Part shown: one piece after another, positions 8,853-17,965 of the stretch
Numbering within the stretch: position 1 is the first letter of the stretch
How the letters are laid out: each line of letters opens with the position of its first letter
Assembly: GCF_964340395.1 (NCBI RefSeq)
Contig: NC_135569.1
Span: forward strand, 13,464,019 to 13,516,018
Direction of reading: 5' to 3'
Length of the DNA: 52,000 nucleotides
From: Glandiceps talaboti
Taxonomy: Eukaryota > Hemichordata > Enteropneusta > Spengelidae
Position numbers and translations under genes: made by a program
The notes under the pieces: model-generated
The model's database searches: none
What the model saw: the letters and a program-made list of their open reading frames with translations, nothing else
Told to the model about the DNA's origin: nothing

Positions 8853-9863
8853 TTAGAAATCAGAATACGACAATGGTGTAAAGTCAATGCGATGAACATT
8901 ATCCTGTTGGTGTTCCCAATGTAATTTGTTCATGGCAGCATTTAGTTTCAAACCATTGTAGTTCAGTTTGATACCGGTTTCTTTCACTACAAGTTGATAC
9001 GGTATCATGTAGTCTTTATGAAAATCAATAAAATCAAACGAAAATGTCTCCAAGTAATCTTGTAGTGTGACTATGCTTTCTTTTGTTGGGTCCATGCAGT
9101 GAACATTGACAGTGTGAGTGCGACACAGTATGCATGGGTGACAACCAAACTGTTGAGTTTGCAAGGCCATGTCATTTTCACTTTCGTTTCCAACGATCAG
9201 TTTCTTGAGGGCGTCTGCATTCAAACACTCGGCCAAAACGGGACTCTCCTTGCAGTCACATTCATGTCTGATGTAACGACTCAGACACATTTCCCCATTG
9301 GAACACGGTCGTAGCACAAAGGTACCGAACTGCCTTGGCTCGAACCCATTGTGATTGACTACTTCCAATGTCCAAACGTCTGGTTGCAAAACCTCATTGG
9401 GTATGGTGCTTATCTTCTCTAACAGAGCCTCACAGCTCAAAAGTTTAGCTGTCAGTTTGCGTTGAACAGTCCTACACTGGGACTGGTCGTCTGCCTCCTG
9501 TTTAACATTCAAAACGAATTGTTCAAACATGTTAGCATCACACATAGATATGTCGATGGAAGCCTTTCGATTACTGGCTACTCTCTTCCTGAAACGGGTA
9601 CCCGAACTTTTGCTCGAAGCACAACATGTGTCCTGTACTTCCACGACACTGTGGTCTGTTCTGCGCAATATGCGTTTTCTACAAATAGCATTTTGAAAGA
9701 CCATGTCTTCGTCTGATGACAGGTAATCACTTTCACTGTCACTGTCTGCATTGCTATTTGCTTTCAGGAGTAAGGGTGGTTGTTCACTTTGGGGGGATTG
9801 CTTCGCTTTGTTTTCACAACACATTTGAAACAGTTCAGGTATTGTGCTTTGTCTGAAAGACAT
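8853..9863 (-). CDS. Cys/His-containing protein with shared N-terminal module (336 aa)
   Basis: Not recognised. The first ~50 residues (MSFRQST, PELFQM, PPLLLKANSNADSD, YLSSDED) are also the N-terminus of the otherwise unrelated 769-aa protein at 10796-13105. A basic segment follows (around RKRILRR and RFRKRVASNRK; possible nuclear localisation). The middle and C-terminal part has Cys/His clusters (HECDCKE, then CHPCILCRTHTVNVHC) that could bind zinc. A TATAAAAA box on the minus strand at 9899-9906 lies 36 bases before the ATG, and this promoter is also shared with the 769-aa gene. Zinc binding and nuclear location are inference. Confidence 0.8.
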   Translation of the reverse strand: MSFRQSTIPELFQMCCENKAKQSPQSEQPPLLLKANSNADSDSESDYLSSDEDMVFQNAICRKRILRRTDHSVVEVQDTCCASSKSSGTRFRKRVASNRKASIDISMCDANMFEQFVLNVKQEADDQSQCRTVQRKLTAKLLSCEALLEKISTIPNEVLQPDVWTLEVVNHNGFEPRQFGTFVLRPCSNGEMCLSRYIRHECDCKESPVLAECLNADALKKLIVGNESENDMALQTQQFGCHPCILCRTHTVNVHCMDPTKESIVTLQDYLETFSFDFIDFHKDYMIPYQLVVKETGIKLNYNGLKLNAAMNKLHWEHQQDNVHRIDFTPLSYSDF

Positions 9864-9881
9864 TTTTGAAGTGATACTGTG

Positions 9882-10073
9882 TTACTGTTGAGACTGACTT
9901 TTTATAGCATTCGTGACGTGAGTCCATGCCTGTTTCAAAATTGTTCCCACGTACGTGACTACTGCTAAGATGTCGTCATGCGTTCCAGGCACTAACAGAA
10001 GTATACAGATAACAAGAGCAATCATTAGAATTGAGATAACAGTACACGACACACAAGCCATTTTTTTTTGCAT
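9882..10073 (-). CDS. Possible small single-pass membrane protein (63 aa)
   Basis: The ORF encodes a short N-terminus, one strong hydrophobic segment (about residues 12-30, VISILMIALVICILLLV) and a polar C-terminal tail ending KSQSQQ. It stops 18 bases before the ATG of the 336-aa gene, and that gene's TATA box lies inside its last codons. A partial copy at about 13122-13240 keeps the frame and the stop position despite a 27-bp deletion, a whole number of codons, but has no start codon. That hints at past coding constraint, although one deletion in three would keep frame by chance. Real but unproven gene. Confidence 0.45.
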   Translation of the reverse strand: MQKKMACVSCTVISILMIALVICILLLVPGTHDDILAVVTYVGTILKQAWTHVTNAIKSQSQQ

Positions 10074-10531
10074 ACATAAATGTTTTTGTTCTTATGTCTC
10101 TCACAAATACAAATGTTTTACACTTTTAACAGATGGCAACAACATTTAAAAGGTAGTCCTTTTGCTCATATCATGGCAAAGTACGTACTACTACACAGTA
10201 TGTGACACTTCCTACAAATCATTGGAAAGAAAGGACGCCCTCTGTGGCAATATTTCTTCCCCTGCCGTTTTCATCGAAAACCTAGCAAGGGAGAACTGCT
10301 TTCTATGTTGTAGTGTAAGGACAAATATACATCCCAGTACATAGTACAAAATGGCAGATAAAGATAACCAACCCATTGCACATGTGGCATGTGAAAAGAC
10401 CCTTGAAATTATAATACTAGTATATCACATATGTCGTTAATGTTATGGCAATTAATGGTGATGTTTTTGAATAATTTGTCGAATTTATTCAATCCTACGT
10501 CGAGGTCGTTTTAGGGAAAAAAATGACTATG
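10074..10531. other. Intergenic, with a fragment of the 311-bp repeat
   Basis: No supported gene. Bases about 10390-10500 resemble part of the 311-bp unit at 13600-14769 (AAAGACCCTTGAAATT, CACATATGTCGTTAAT, AATTTGTCGAATTTATTCAATC), so the repeat family also occurs outside the array. Confidence 0.5.
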
Positions 10532-10615
10532 TCCCCCAAACCGGATTCGAACCGGTGACCTATGGATATCGGTTATGTCTACAGTCCACCGCTCTGACAA
10601 CTGAGCTACTGGGGG
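10532..10615 (-). tRNA. tRNA-Tyr (anticodon GTA) with 11-base intron
   Basis: Read on the minus strand, all tRNA parts are present. The acceptor stem is CCCCCAG with TTGGGGG plus discriminator A. The D arm is GCTC/GAGC. The anticodon stem is GTGGA/TCCAT with loop CTGTAGA after removing an 11-base intron one base 3' of the anticodon, the canonical eukaryotic position. The variable loop is AGGTC, and the T arm is ACCGG/CCGGT with loop TTCGAAT. Internal pol III boxes A (TAGCTCAGTTG) and B (GGTTCGAATCC) are intact. A run of seven T on the transcribed strand near 10518-10524 can end pol III transcription. The CCA end is not encoded. It lies between viral genes, so it is either a captured host gene or host DNA at a junction. 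Confidence 0.93.
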
Positions 10616-10795
10616 AAGTCTTCACACACAGACACACGGTGTGGCAATATACAAAAAGGAGTGTGTGTGTGTGTGTAAAATGCGTGTGACACAATTCTCG
10701 ATTTGTGTGGACACGAAGACCACTGACATTTTTTTATTAATAATTTCACAAGACGAATGATATTAAATATACAAACACTGTATCTTATTATTGTC
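10616..10795. other. Short intergenic region with TG repeat
   Basis: It contains a (GT)n stretch near 10660-10675 and the minus-strand polyadenylation signal (AATAAA, read from about 10734-10740) of the 769-aa gene. Confidence 0.5.
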
Positions 10796-13105
10796 CTATA
10801 TGTGAACGTTCTCTTCCCATGCTCCAAAAGGTTCAACTCTATGTACACCCCACTTTGACATTCTTTGTGTTTGATCTCCATACTTTTTCACTGGAGTGAT
10901 GGTCATTTCTTTTAAATCAATGACAAGGTTATATTCTCTGAAGAAGACCGCGGTGCTTACAAGTACTTCGTCTCCACAGTAGAGTATAACTTTCGTCCCT
11001 CTTGCACACACTTTTCCTGTCAGTGGCACAGTTTTGTTTTTTTTACGACACGAAGTGACGTGTGTGTTACCTTTACACCTAAACACACATGGACTCTTTA
11101 TCCTGTCGAAAAAGGACATTGTCACACGCACATCTTTACTTTTCATAACCACGTTGTGCCAAGCCATACTTTCGCCTGTCTGAAGGCGATATATTGGTAT
11201 TTGCACTTGCATTAGACATGTGTTGCTGCACGTATCTACCTCGCCTTTGGTGAAGTACATTTTCCCCAGGAAAATTACACCAAAAGAAAACAAGTAAAAC
11301 ATAGAGGGAAAATAATCACCTTCTTCAATCGGTGGATAATCGAAAGCGTGGAGTGTGGCAAACGTTAAAGGCATGCCGTCCGCCTTAGTGATCACATGAT
11401 CGACATTCTTGTACGACGAGTTAATGTTAGCTGTTTGCACGTAAGTTTTACGTGCAAGAGCATCTGAAGCATAAACAATGTTAAGATCATAGCGATCGTG
11501 ACCTGGCATGAAACATACCGTCGATGACGGTTTGATGACATGCGATGGAATATCTGACATTAAGTATGCTTTTGAACGCACGCCCGAAGTGTCGTAGTGT
11601 TTGATTTTCCACTCTCCATCTTTGTGAACAATGTAGAGCATCTCTACCTCTTCTACCTGGACAAAGATGAAAACAAATTCTTCATAGATGTGTACATTCA
11701 AAGGCATGTCGCTATACATAATATAGTAGTGACGAGGTATTTCGAGCAGCGATTCCCACATCCATGAATCCCATCTTAGCAAAGAGTCCAAATTACCACT
11801 CCACAAATATAATGAATTTGGGTTTGACGGTGATCTATAGACATAGAAAATGCGTTTTCCACTGTCGTTGAATTTTAGGTTGTAGTGTCTATACATGACG
11901 AGTTTTTTAGACCTGTCATGTTGAACAGATTGCGGTAATCTTATGTAATTGAGTATGTCAGCGTAGTAGTCAAACACAAGGATCGACGGTGAATTACATT
12001 GTTCTTGTATTCCAACGAAATAGAATGCTCGGTCTATTGGTCTACAGTGTGTCTTTTTTACTGCTTTTTTAGTTTCTTGCACAAAGTCCCTCAAAACCGT
12101 TTCTATGAGTTGATCTCGCAAGTTTGATTTCTCCATGTTGCGTATATTGTCTAAAAACAACTGCACGGACGGAGACAGGTTTTGACACAATGTCAAACCA
12201 CCTTTTATGAGTAAGGGTCTCATCATGTCACAGACTGTGTCAAAAATCATCGTATTGACATATTCGTCAAATGTGTTCAAGTGCAAGAACAATTTGCTTA
12301 TGGTAATAATTTCATCCGCCATAGTGCTTCCATTCCTTTGCCACCATATCTGAACTAAATTGAACACGTCTATGTCACAACCTCTGAAACATTTCTTTGT
12401 ATGCACGAATCTGGATAATACGCTCAGGTCCCAGAGCTGAAATAAAACGAAATCATCTTCAGTGAAGTCCTTTTTCATGTAGATTTTTATCAAACCAGCA
12501 ACAGTGTCTGCCAAATCACTGTGCGTTTCTGATAGACCTCGCGTGCATATAACGGCGAAGTAGTCGGTCATTGTTTGGAGGTCAGTGCGAGATCTAGAGG
12601 TGAAACAGTAGCGATCTCTCTTCCTGAAGTGTTCTTCAATATCTCTTTGGAGGTGAGCAATCCAGTTTTTCATACATAGAAAATCTGCAGCCAATGTGAT
12701 GTCTGCCAGATTGTCTTTTTCGATAATAAACTTACGTCTTTTCTTTCCACTCTGGTAATAGGTGTAGGAACTGAACGTTTTCGTCTGAACGTACAACAAG
12801 AACAAATGCATGTACTGAATATCAAAGTGTAACTTTTTGACGTGGTTATCCAAATATACAGTGTCTTGTAGTAACGAGTAAAACCGTATCAAACAATCCA
12901 ACCACGGTACTTCTTCTTTCATCGTCACAGGTGTGACGTAATATTTGTTGCCTTGTAGGCGAAGGCATATCGTCCTGTCTTCATCTGATGACAGGTAATC
13001 ACTGTCTGCATTGCTGTTTGCTTTCAGGAGCAAGGGTGGTTGCTTCCCTTTGTTTTCACAATACATTTGAAACAGTTCAGGTGTTGTGCTTTGTCTGAGA
13101 GACAT
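10796..13105 (-). CDS. BTB/BACK-like large protein (769 aa)
   Basis: The N-terminal ~45 residues are the module shared with the 336-aa protein. Next comes a region resembling a divergent BTB fold (ending in LADITLAADFLCMKNWI, the usual leucine-rich end of BTB domains). It is followed by a BACK-like helical segment (residues ~150-260, with SVLSRFVHTKKCFRG and VFNLVQIWWQR, the pattern of kelch-like proteins). The last ~450 residues are beta-rich and may form a divergent propeller. Kelch-like proteins act as CUL3 ubiquitin-ligase adaptors, and poxviruses carry viral versions. The closest relative in the window is the 22774-24810 product. A TATAAAAA box on the minus strand at 13141-13148 precedes the ATG by 36 bases. 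Domain calls rest on pattern, not on a search. Confidence 0.75.
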   Translation of the reverse strand: MSLRQSTTPELFQMYCENKGKQPPLLLKANSNADSDYLSSDEDRTICLRLQGNKYYVTPVTMKEEVPWLDCLIRFYSLLQDTVYLDNHVKKLHFDIQYMHLFLLYVQTKTFSSYTYYQSGKKRRKFIIEKDNLADITLAADFLCMKNWIAHLQRDIEEHFRKRDRYCFTSRSRTDLQTMTDYFAVICTRGLSETHSDLADTVAGLIKIYMKKDFTEDDFVLFQLWDLSVLSRFVHTKKCFRGCDIDVFNLVQIWWQRNGSTMADEIITISKLFLHLNTFDEYVNTMIFDTVCDMMRPLLIKGGLTLCQNLSPSVQLFLDNIRNMEKSNLRDQLIETVLRDFVQETKKAVKKTHCRPIDRAFYFVGIQEQCNSPSILVFDYYADILNYIRLPQSVQHDRSKKLVMYRHYNLKFNDSGKRIFYVYRSPSNPNSLYLWSGNLDSLLRWDSWMWESLLEIPRHYYIMYSDMPLNVHIYEEFVFIFVQVEEVEMLYIVHKDGEWKIKHYDTSGVRSKAYLMSDIPSHVIKPSSTVCFMPGHDRYDLNIVYASDALARKTYVQTANINSSYKNVDHVITKADGMPLTFATLHAFDYPPIEEGDYFPSMFYLFSFGVIFLGKMYFTKGEVDTCSNTCLMQVQIPIYRLQTGESMAWHNVVMKSKDVRVTMSFFDRIKSPCVFRCKGNTHVTSCRKKNKTVPLTGKVCARGTKVILYCGDEVLVSTAVFFREYNLVIDLKEMTITPVKKYGDQTQRMSKWGVHRVEPFGAWEENVHI

Positions 13106-13240
13106 TTTTGAAATGATACTGTGTTAGTGTTGAGACTGACTTTTTATATCATTCGTGACGTGAGTCCATGCCTGTTTCGAAATTGTTCCCACATACGTTC
13201 CAGGCACTAACAGAAGTATACAGATAACAATACACGACAA
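13106..13240 (-). promoter_or_regulatory. Promoter duplicated from 9864-10040
   Basis: It is nearly identical to the region upstream of the 336-aa gene, including the TATA box and the 3' part of the small membrane-protein ORF, but with a 27-bp in-frame deletion. The two genes therefore received the same promoter and N-terminal coding segment by duplication. Confidence 0.8.
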
Positions 13241-13599
13241 TGTACGTAGTACAAAATGGCAGATAAAAGATAAACAACCCATTGCACATGTGGCATATAA
13301 ATTTTGTCACAAAACTACTACATGTATAATCATAGGTTATCGTAGCATATCGGATATTGAACTCTAGGTGGCGTTTTTTTTTTTAAACTTTAAAAAGTCT
13401 TTTGAATTTTATTTTAACACAGTATATTAGAAGGAAGCCCTGGTTAACATCACATTCACGTGTCCTTAATCCTATCTTATAGCAATTGTTTTGCGACATT
13501 TAAATCTCCCATAATTCATTGAACATGTTCCCTTTTTACGACAGTTTTGTGAACTAAAGAAGTCCAATGATATGTTCTTTGAATAGCAAAGTCTAAATG
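13241..13599. other. AT-rich intergenic region
   Basis: No gene seen. It includes diverged pieces of the dispersed repeat family, e.g. CATAATTCATTGAACATG near 13509, which is the inverse of the TGTGTCCAATGAATTGTGG part of the 279-bp unit. Confidence 0.45.
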
Positions 13600-14769
13600 G
13601 TGATGTTTTTTGAATAAAATGACATATAATTTGTCGAATTTATTCAATCTTAAGTTGGTTTATTTGTTGGTGTTCTTTACTTGTGTGAACACGTGACTTG
13701 TATGCAAATGCAGAGTTGGGAATGTTTTTAACATGGCACTGCATTTTTTTTTTCATTTTTTTTTTCACTGGACACAGAAAGTTTTTTGGAAATCTTTAAA
13801 AACCCCCGATTTTGACATCTTGAAAAAGACCCTTGAAATTAACATAGCAGTACCCTGTTACGTTAGTATAATATCACATATGTCGTTAATCTTATGTTAT
13901 GGCAATTAATGGTAATGGTTTTGAATAAATTGACATTTAATTTGTCGAATTTATTCAATCTTAAGTTGGTTTATTTGTTGGTGTTCTTTACTTGTGTGAA
14001 CACGTGACTTGTATGCAAATGCAGAGTTGGGAATGTTTTTAACATGGCACTGCATTTTTTTTTTCATTTTTTTTTTCACTGGACACAGAAAGTTTTTTGG
14101 AAATCTTTAAAAACCCCCGATTTTGACATCTTGAAAAAGACCCTTGAAATTAACATAGCAGTACCCTGTTACGTTAGTATAATATCACATATGTCGTTAA
14201 TCTTATGTTATGGCAATTAATGGTAATGGTTTTGAATAAATTGACATTTAATTTGTCGAATTTATTCAATCTTAAGTTGGTTTATTTGTTGGTGTTCTTT
14301 ACTAGTGTGAACACGTGACTTGTATGCAAATGCCGAGTTGGGAATGTTTTTAACATGGCACTGCATTTTTTTTTTCATTTTTTTTTTCACTGGACACAGA
14401 AAGTTTTTTGGAAATCTTTAAAAACCCCCGATTTTGACATCTTGAAAAAGACCCTTGAAATTAACATAGCAGTACCCTGTTACGTTAGTATAATATCACA
14501 TATGTCGTTAATCTTATGTTATGGCAATTAATGGTAATGGTTTTGAATAAATTGACATTTAATTTGTCGAATTTATTCAATCTTAAGTTGGTTTATTTGT
14601 TGGTGTTCTTTACTTGTGTGAACACGTGACTTGTATGCAAATGCAGAGTTGGGAATGTTTTTAACATGGCACTGCATTTTTTTTTTCATTTTTTTTTTCA
14701 CTGGACACAGAAAGTTTTTTGGAAATCTTTAAAAAACCCCGATTTTGACATCTTGAAAAAGACCCTTTA
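13600..14769 (-). repeat. Tandem array, about 3.7 copies of a 311-bp unit
   Basis: The phrase TAAGTTGGTTTATTTG occurs at 13651, 13962, 14273 and 14584, exactly 311 bases apart; the last unit is cut short near 14769. Units are almost identical. Each has an octamer (ATGCAAAT), a CACGTG box, runs of T, and the module GGGGGTTTTTAAA / AAGGGTC when read on the minus strand. It therefore belongs to the same family as the 279-bp array but in inverted orientation. Non-coding. Confidence 0.9.
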
Positions 14770-14947
14770 AAATACGCCACCCAGGGACCCACTACATCAC
14801 TGTGGCATACTATGTATACATATTTATCTTACGGTTGGTGTTTTGAGACGAAACAAAAATTAAAAGTAGAGAGTTTCTTTGTTTCTTTGTTTTATTAACA
14901 ATAAAGCTTTAATTACAACTAAAACAAATACATATTTCATACTATCT

Positions 14948-16330
14948 CTAGAAAGTTTGCGAAAGTGCTGTGTAGACTGGGTCATCCAGGTAAAGTGAAC
15001 ATGATTGCTGTGTGTCACATTTCAACTCTGTCAATTCCTTGTGAAGTGCTTCGCTTTTGTCTTTGTGGGACTGTAATTCATCCATAAGAGACTTGATTTT
15101 GTCTCTGAGAAGATTTGCCATTTGGCTACTACGACAATGTGTCATGTGGAAATCGTGAACAATGCTGACGAGAGGATAACCTTGTGAAGTTTTGGCTATT
15201 GCCATGATCTCGGAAAGACTTTCTTTGTTGGCTGCAGTGAGTGGTTTAGACATTTTCTGAATAAGGCAGTTTTTCAGAAAGGCTAATTCTTGGTCACTGG
15301 CCACCATTCTGTCTTGTGAAGCGTGTGGTGAGGTCATATCAGGTGATTTTTTTCTCTTTCTCTTACATGCAGAGGACACAGTGTCAATATTGAACAAGTC
15401 GTTGGCACACCAGGCACCAGGCAGACACTTTGCCAAGGCAGTTATCATGTAGGCGATTACGGAGTTTCCATATGTATCATACTGGTCAGCCTTTGTTTTT
15501 TTCTGGTCTGCGTGTGACTTTGTAAGGAACCTTGTTTTGAATGTAGCTACCGTGTTGTTATCTATGTCTGATGGAGAACAGAACACTGTAGGTGCTGCAA
15601 AACGCCTCTTCCATTTGTTGTTGATAAATCGGACAGAAAAATGATTCGGCGCTACTTTGTTCTGGTAAGACAGCTGCAGGATGTTGCATTTTGGTAAGCA
15701 TGTGTTGGCCATCTCGAAAGCAAACTTTTCTCTCTCGAGGAGTTTGTATATCTTGAACCAGTAGACCAGTCCAGTGTACCTTCTACCATTATGATTCAAT
15801 AGGTACATCTTGCTGTTGTCTGTAAATTCTTTTGAACAGTCTGGGTCAAACAAAATCACAATGCCAAGTCGAGCAGCAACGAAACGACATTGGTAATGGG
15901 TCATGGGGAAGAGATCTAAAACTGGTGGATCTCCACGTGTCTTGTTTACGAAGTCGCCCACCTTTGACATTTTTTTAGACGACATTGAAACATGTTTTGG
16001 ATTCACCGAGTGATGCAATTTATTGTGCATTGACCTACGTTGTTTTGGCGTCATGAGCTTGATGTTTGAGTTGTGAACTTGTGCCTCGATTAGTTTCCAA
16101 GCCTCGGATGATAAACACACTGTGTATGTTTCCGAACCTTGTAGTTTGGCAAGACAAGGAATGTTGTAAAGTCTCCTGCCTTGAATAGCCGATGATGACA
16201 TGAATGCTTTAATTGATTTCTCCAGAGGCATTATTTTGTCAGAATCAGCTTTGGTGAACATGTTCACCACATGATCGAAAGCCCCTGTGATGTTAAGTTC
16301 GGGGTTTGGACTAGCCGATGCCATTTCCAT
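14948..16330 (-). CDS. Unrecognised viral protein with NLS and coiled coil (460 aa)
   Basis: No family recognised. Seen in the sequence: a probable nuclear localisation signal CKRKRKKSP near residue 330, and a C-terminal helix rich in Lys, Glu and Leu (about residues 405-440, KIKSLMDELQSHKDKSEALH) that should form a coiled coil. The N-terminal half has a conserved-looking globular region. A TATAAAT box on the minus strand at 16366-16372 lies 36 bases before the ATG. A polyadenylation signal lies downstream near 14890-14905. A nuclear structural or DNA-associated role would fit, but that is inference. Confidence 0.82.
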   Translation of the reverse strand: MEMASASPNPELNITGAFDHVVNMFTKADSDKIMPLEKSIKAFMSSSAIQGRRLYNIPCLAKLQGSETYTVCLSSEAWKLIEAQVHNSNIKLMTPKQRRSMHNKLHHSVNPKHVSMSSKKMSKVGDFVNKTRGDPPVLDLFPMTHYQCRFVAARLGIVILFDPDCSKEFTDNSKMYLLNHNGRRYTGLVYWFKIYKLLEREKFAFEMANTCLPKCNILQLSYQNKVAPNHFSVRFINNKWKRRFAAPTVFCSPSDIDNNTVATFKTRFLTKSHADQKKTKADQYDTYGNSVIAYMITALAKCLPGAWCANDLFNIDTVSSACKRKRKKSPDMTSPHASQDRMVASDQELAFLKNCLIQKMSKPLTAANKESLSEIMAIAKTSQGYPLVSIVHDFHMTHCRSSQMANLLRDKIKSLMDELQSHKDKSEALHKELTELKCDTQQSCSLYLDDPVYTALSQTF

Positions 16331-16417
16331 CGTTTTGACTGACTTGAAATTGCAGAAAAGAACTCATTTATAGTATTTTATTAGTGACGTTTTATTTTTA
16401 GGCTCGTTCTTAACAGG

Positions 16418-16663
16418 CTACGTAAGATTCATTGTGTTAACAGTGGTGTTTATCAATAAACCAGTTTTACGTATTGGGTGAAAAAGGGTAGGAGGGAAGT
16501 CGAGTTGCATCCAGTAACTGGTATGGTTTGTTGAAAAGACAATTGCCAAAGGCGTGACTCCTTCAATTTCAATCCCTTTAATCAAACAGCAGCCCAAGAC
16601 CATTAACAATATCACAATCCCGTACTTTATCATATCGTATTCGATTAGAGAATACAACACCAA
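16418..16663 (-). CDS. Small membrane protein (81 aa)
   Basis: It begins inside the last codons of the 431-aa gene upstream (19-base overlap, different frame). The N-terminus is short, followed by a membrane segment (about residues 14-30, GIVILLMVLGCCLIKGI) and a C-terminal ectodomain-like part with three N-glycosylation sequons (NHT, NTT, NLT). The layout suggests a signal-anchor protein with the C-terminus outside. Herpesviruses have several small envelope proteins of this kind, but no specific match is claimed. Confidence 0.6.
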   Translation of the reverse strand: MVLYSLIEYDMIKYGIVILLMVLGCCLIKGIEIEGVTPLAIVFSTNHTSYWMQLDFPPTLFHPIRKTGLLINTTVNTMNLT

Positions 16664-17940
16664 GTATGAAAGAAGCTGCTGGTCGTGTTTGATGCTGGTG
16701 AAAACTGAGATTGTATTTCAACTGCTTTGCTTTCCTCGAGTACAACGTTTATAGGTTCTCTTGATTGATGTCTTTTCTTTGCAATTGGTTTCAACACTAT
16801 CTCTTTATCCTTGAACGATTTGGAGTAGTTTCGATATGCAAAAAGCGACACAAGGTTATCAATATGGTCTAATAAACTGTCATTGCTCTCACTTGTTTTG
16901 GCGTCCTCGTGTTGGCACTGCTGAAACAGGACGTGTGACATGACAACACAGTTGGCGTCGTTTTCGTGTAAGTGCGCCCTCTCTGAACCCATCATGAAGT
17001 GGTCATCCAGCAGACGTGCAATGTGATCGTTTGTTCCACTTTTCAGAGCTCTCAGTACAGAAGGCTGTAGTAATTTGAGTTTCGAGACATCGTCCGAACT
17101 GAATTTGACAAGAGAAGATTCTGTAGACACGTCAGAGGTGGGTAAACACAATACTGCCATTACCTTTTTCAAAAGGGACAAAGTTCCATCTTTGTGTGCC
17201 ACCAAACTGTTTAAGTAGTCCACATACTTTTGTCTTTTCGTCATTGGATTGAGAAACGACAGACAGTTGTCCTTGAGGAATTCATTGACTCTTTTGTAGG
17301 TTTTATCGAAACGGATGTACAGTTTGACTAAGTCACAATCTATGTCTATGGCTGCATTCACAGCATTCACCAGATGTTGCACTTCGCAGGTGACGTAATG
17401 TAAAGCAAACAAGCCGGTGAAAAAGTTCCCAGAAAGCCATTTGGGTAGTGACGATTTTTTGCGACTAACGGCAAACAAGTTTCGTCTGTTTTCACTGGTG
17501 GTAAACATACTTATGCTAACTGTTTGAATGTCTGCACGTAACTGTTGGAGTGAAAACTCGATGATTTCCTTCCATCTTTTCATCTGATTGACGTCCACTG
17601 TGGGGATGTTTTGGTTGAAATAGATACACATTTTCCTAAGAGTCCTCATAAGAATTTCGAAAAACGGGTTGTCACTGACATACTTTTTGCCATCGAATGT
17701 CCAAGAAAACACGTAGTTGTCAAACTGTTCATACTTGACATAATTTGTCCAATCCCCAGAAGTGGTTTCTGTAAAACATGTGTAAAGGAGCTCTTCGTTG
17801 TCTGTGTCACTCAACAAGACACATGTTTCTTCTTTCTTCTCACACAAACTCAATTTGACCAGTGTCTCCCATTCCTGATAGTTGGATTTTGTAGGCAAGG
17901 GACCAAACACGACCTGATGTGACTGTCGCAGAAGATCCAT
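16645..17940 (-). CDS. Viral protein with C-terminal CaaX box (431 aa)
   Basis: Family not recognised; mostly helical and soluble-looking, with no signal peptide. The last four residues are CCIL, a fitting CaaX prenylation signal, and Leu in the last place favours geranylgeranylation. Another Cys and an aromatic/small-residue stretch precede it. If prenylated, the protein would sit on the cytoplasmic face of membranes, as tegument proteins often do. The residues before the tail are polar and basic (KKRHQSREP near residue 390). It overlaps the start of the small membrane-protein gene, so the two are probably co-transcribed. Confidence 0.82.
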   Translation of the reverse strand: MDLLRQSHQVVFGPLPTKSNYQEWETLVKLSLCEKKEETCVLLSDTDNEELLYTCFTETTSGDWTNYVKYEQFDNYVFSWTFDGKKYVSDNPFFEILMRTLRKMCIYFNQNIPTVDVNQMKRWKEIIEFSLQQLRADIQTVSISMFTTSENRRNLFAVSRKKSSLPKWLSGNFFTGLFALHYVTCEVQHLVNAVNAAIDIDCDLVKLYIRFDKTYKRVNEFLKDNCLSFLNPMTKRQKYVDYLNSLVAHKDGTLSLLKKVMAVLCLPTSDVSTESSLVKFSSDDVSKLKLLQPSVLRALKSGTNDHIARLLDDHFMMGSERAHLHENDANCVVMSHVLFQQCQHEDAKTSESNDSLLDHIDNLVSLFAYRNYSKSFKDKEIVLKPIAKKRHQSREPINVVLEESKAVEIQSQFSPASNTTSSFFHTWCCIL

Positions 17941-17965
17941 GGTTCTTGCACAATTTTTTTTTTTT

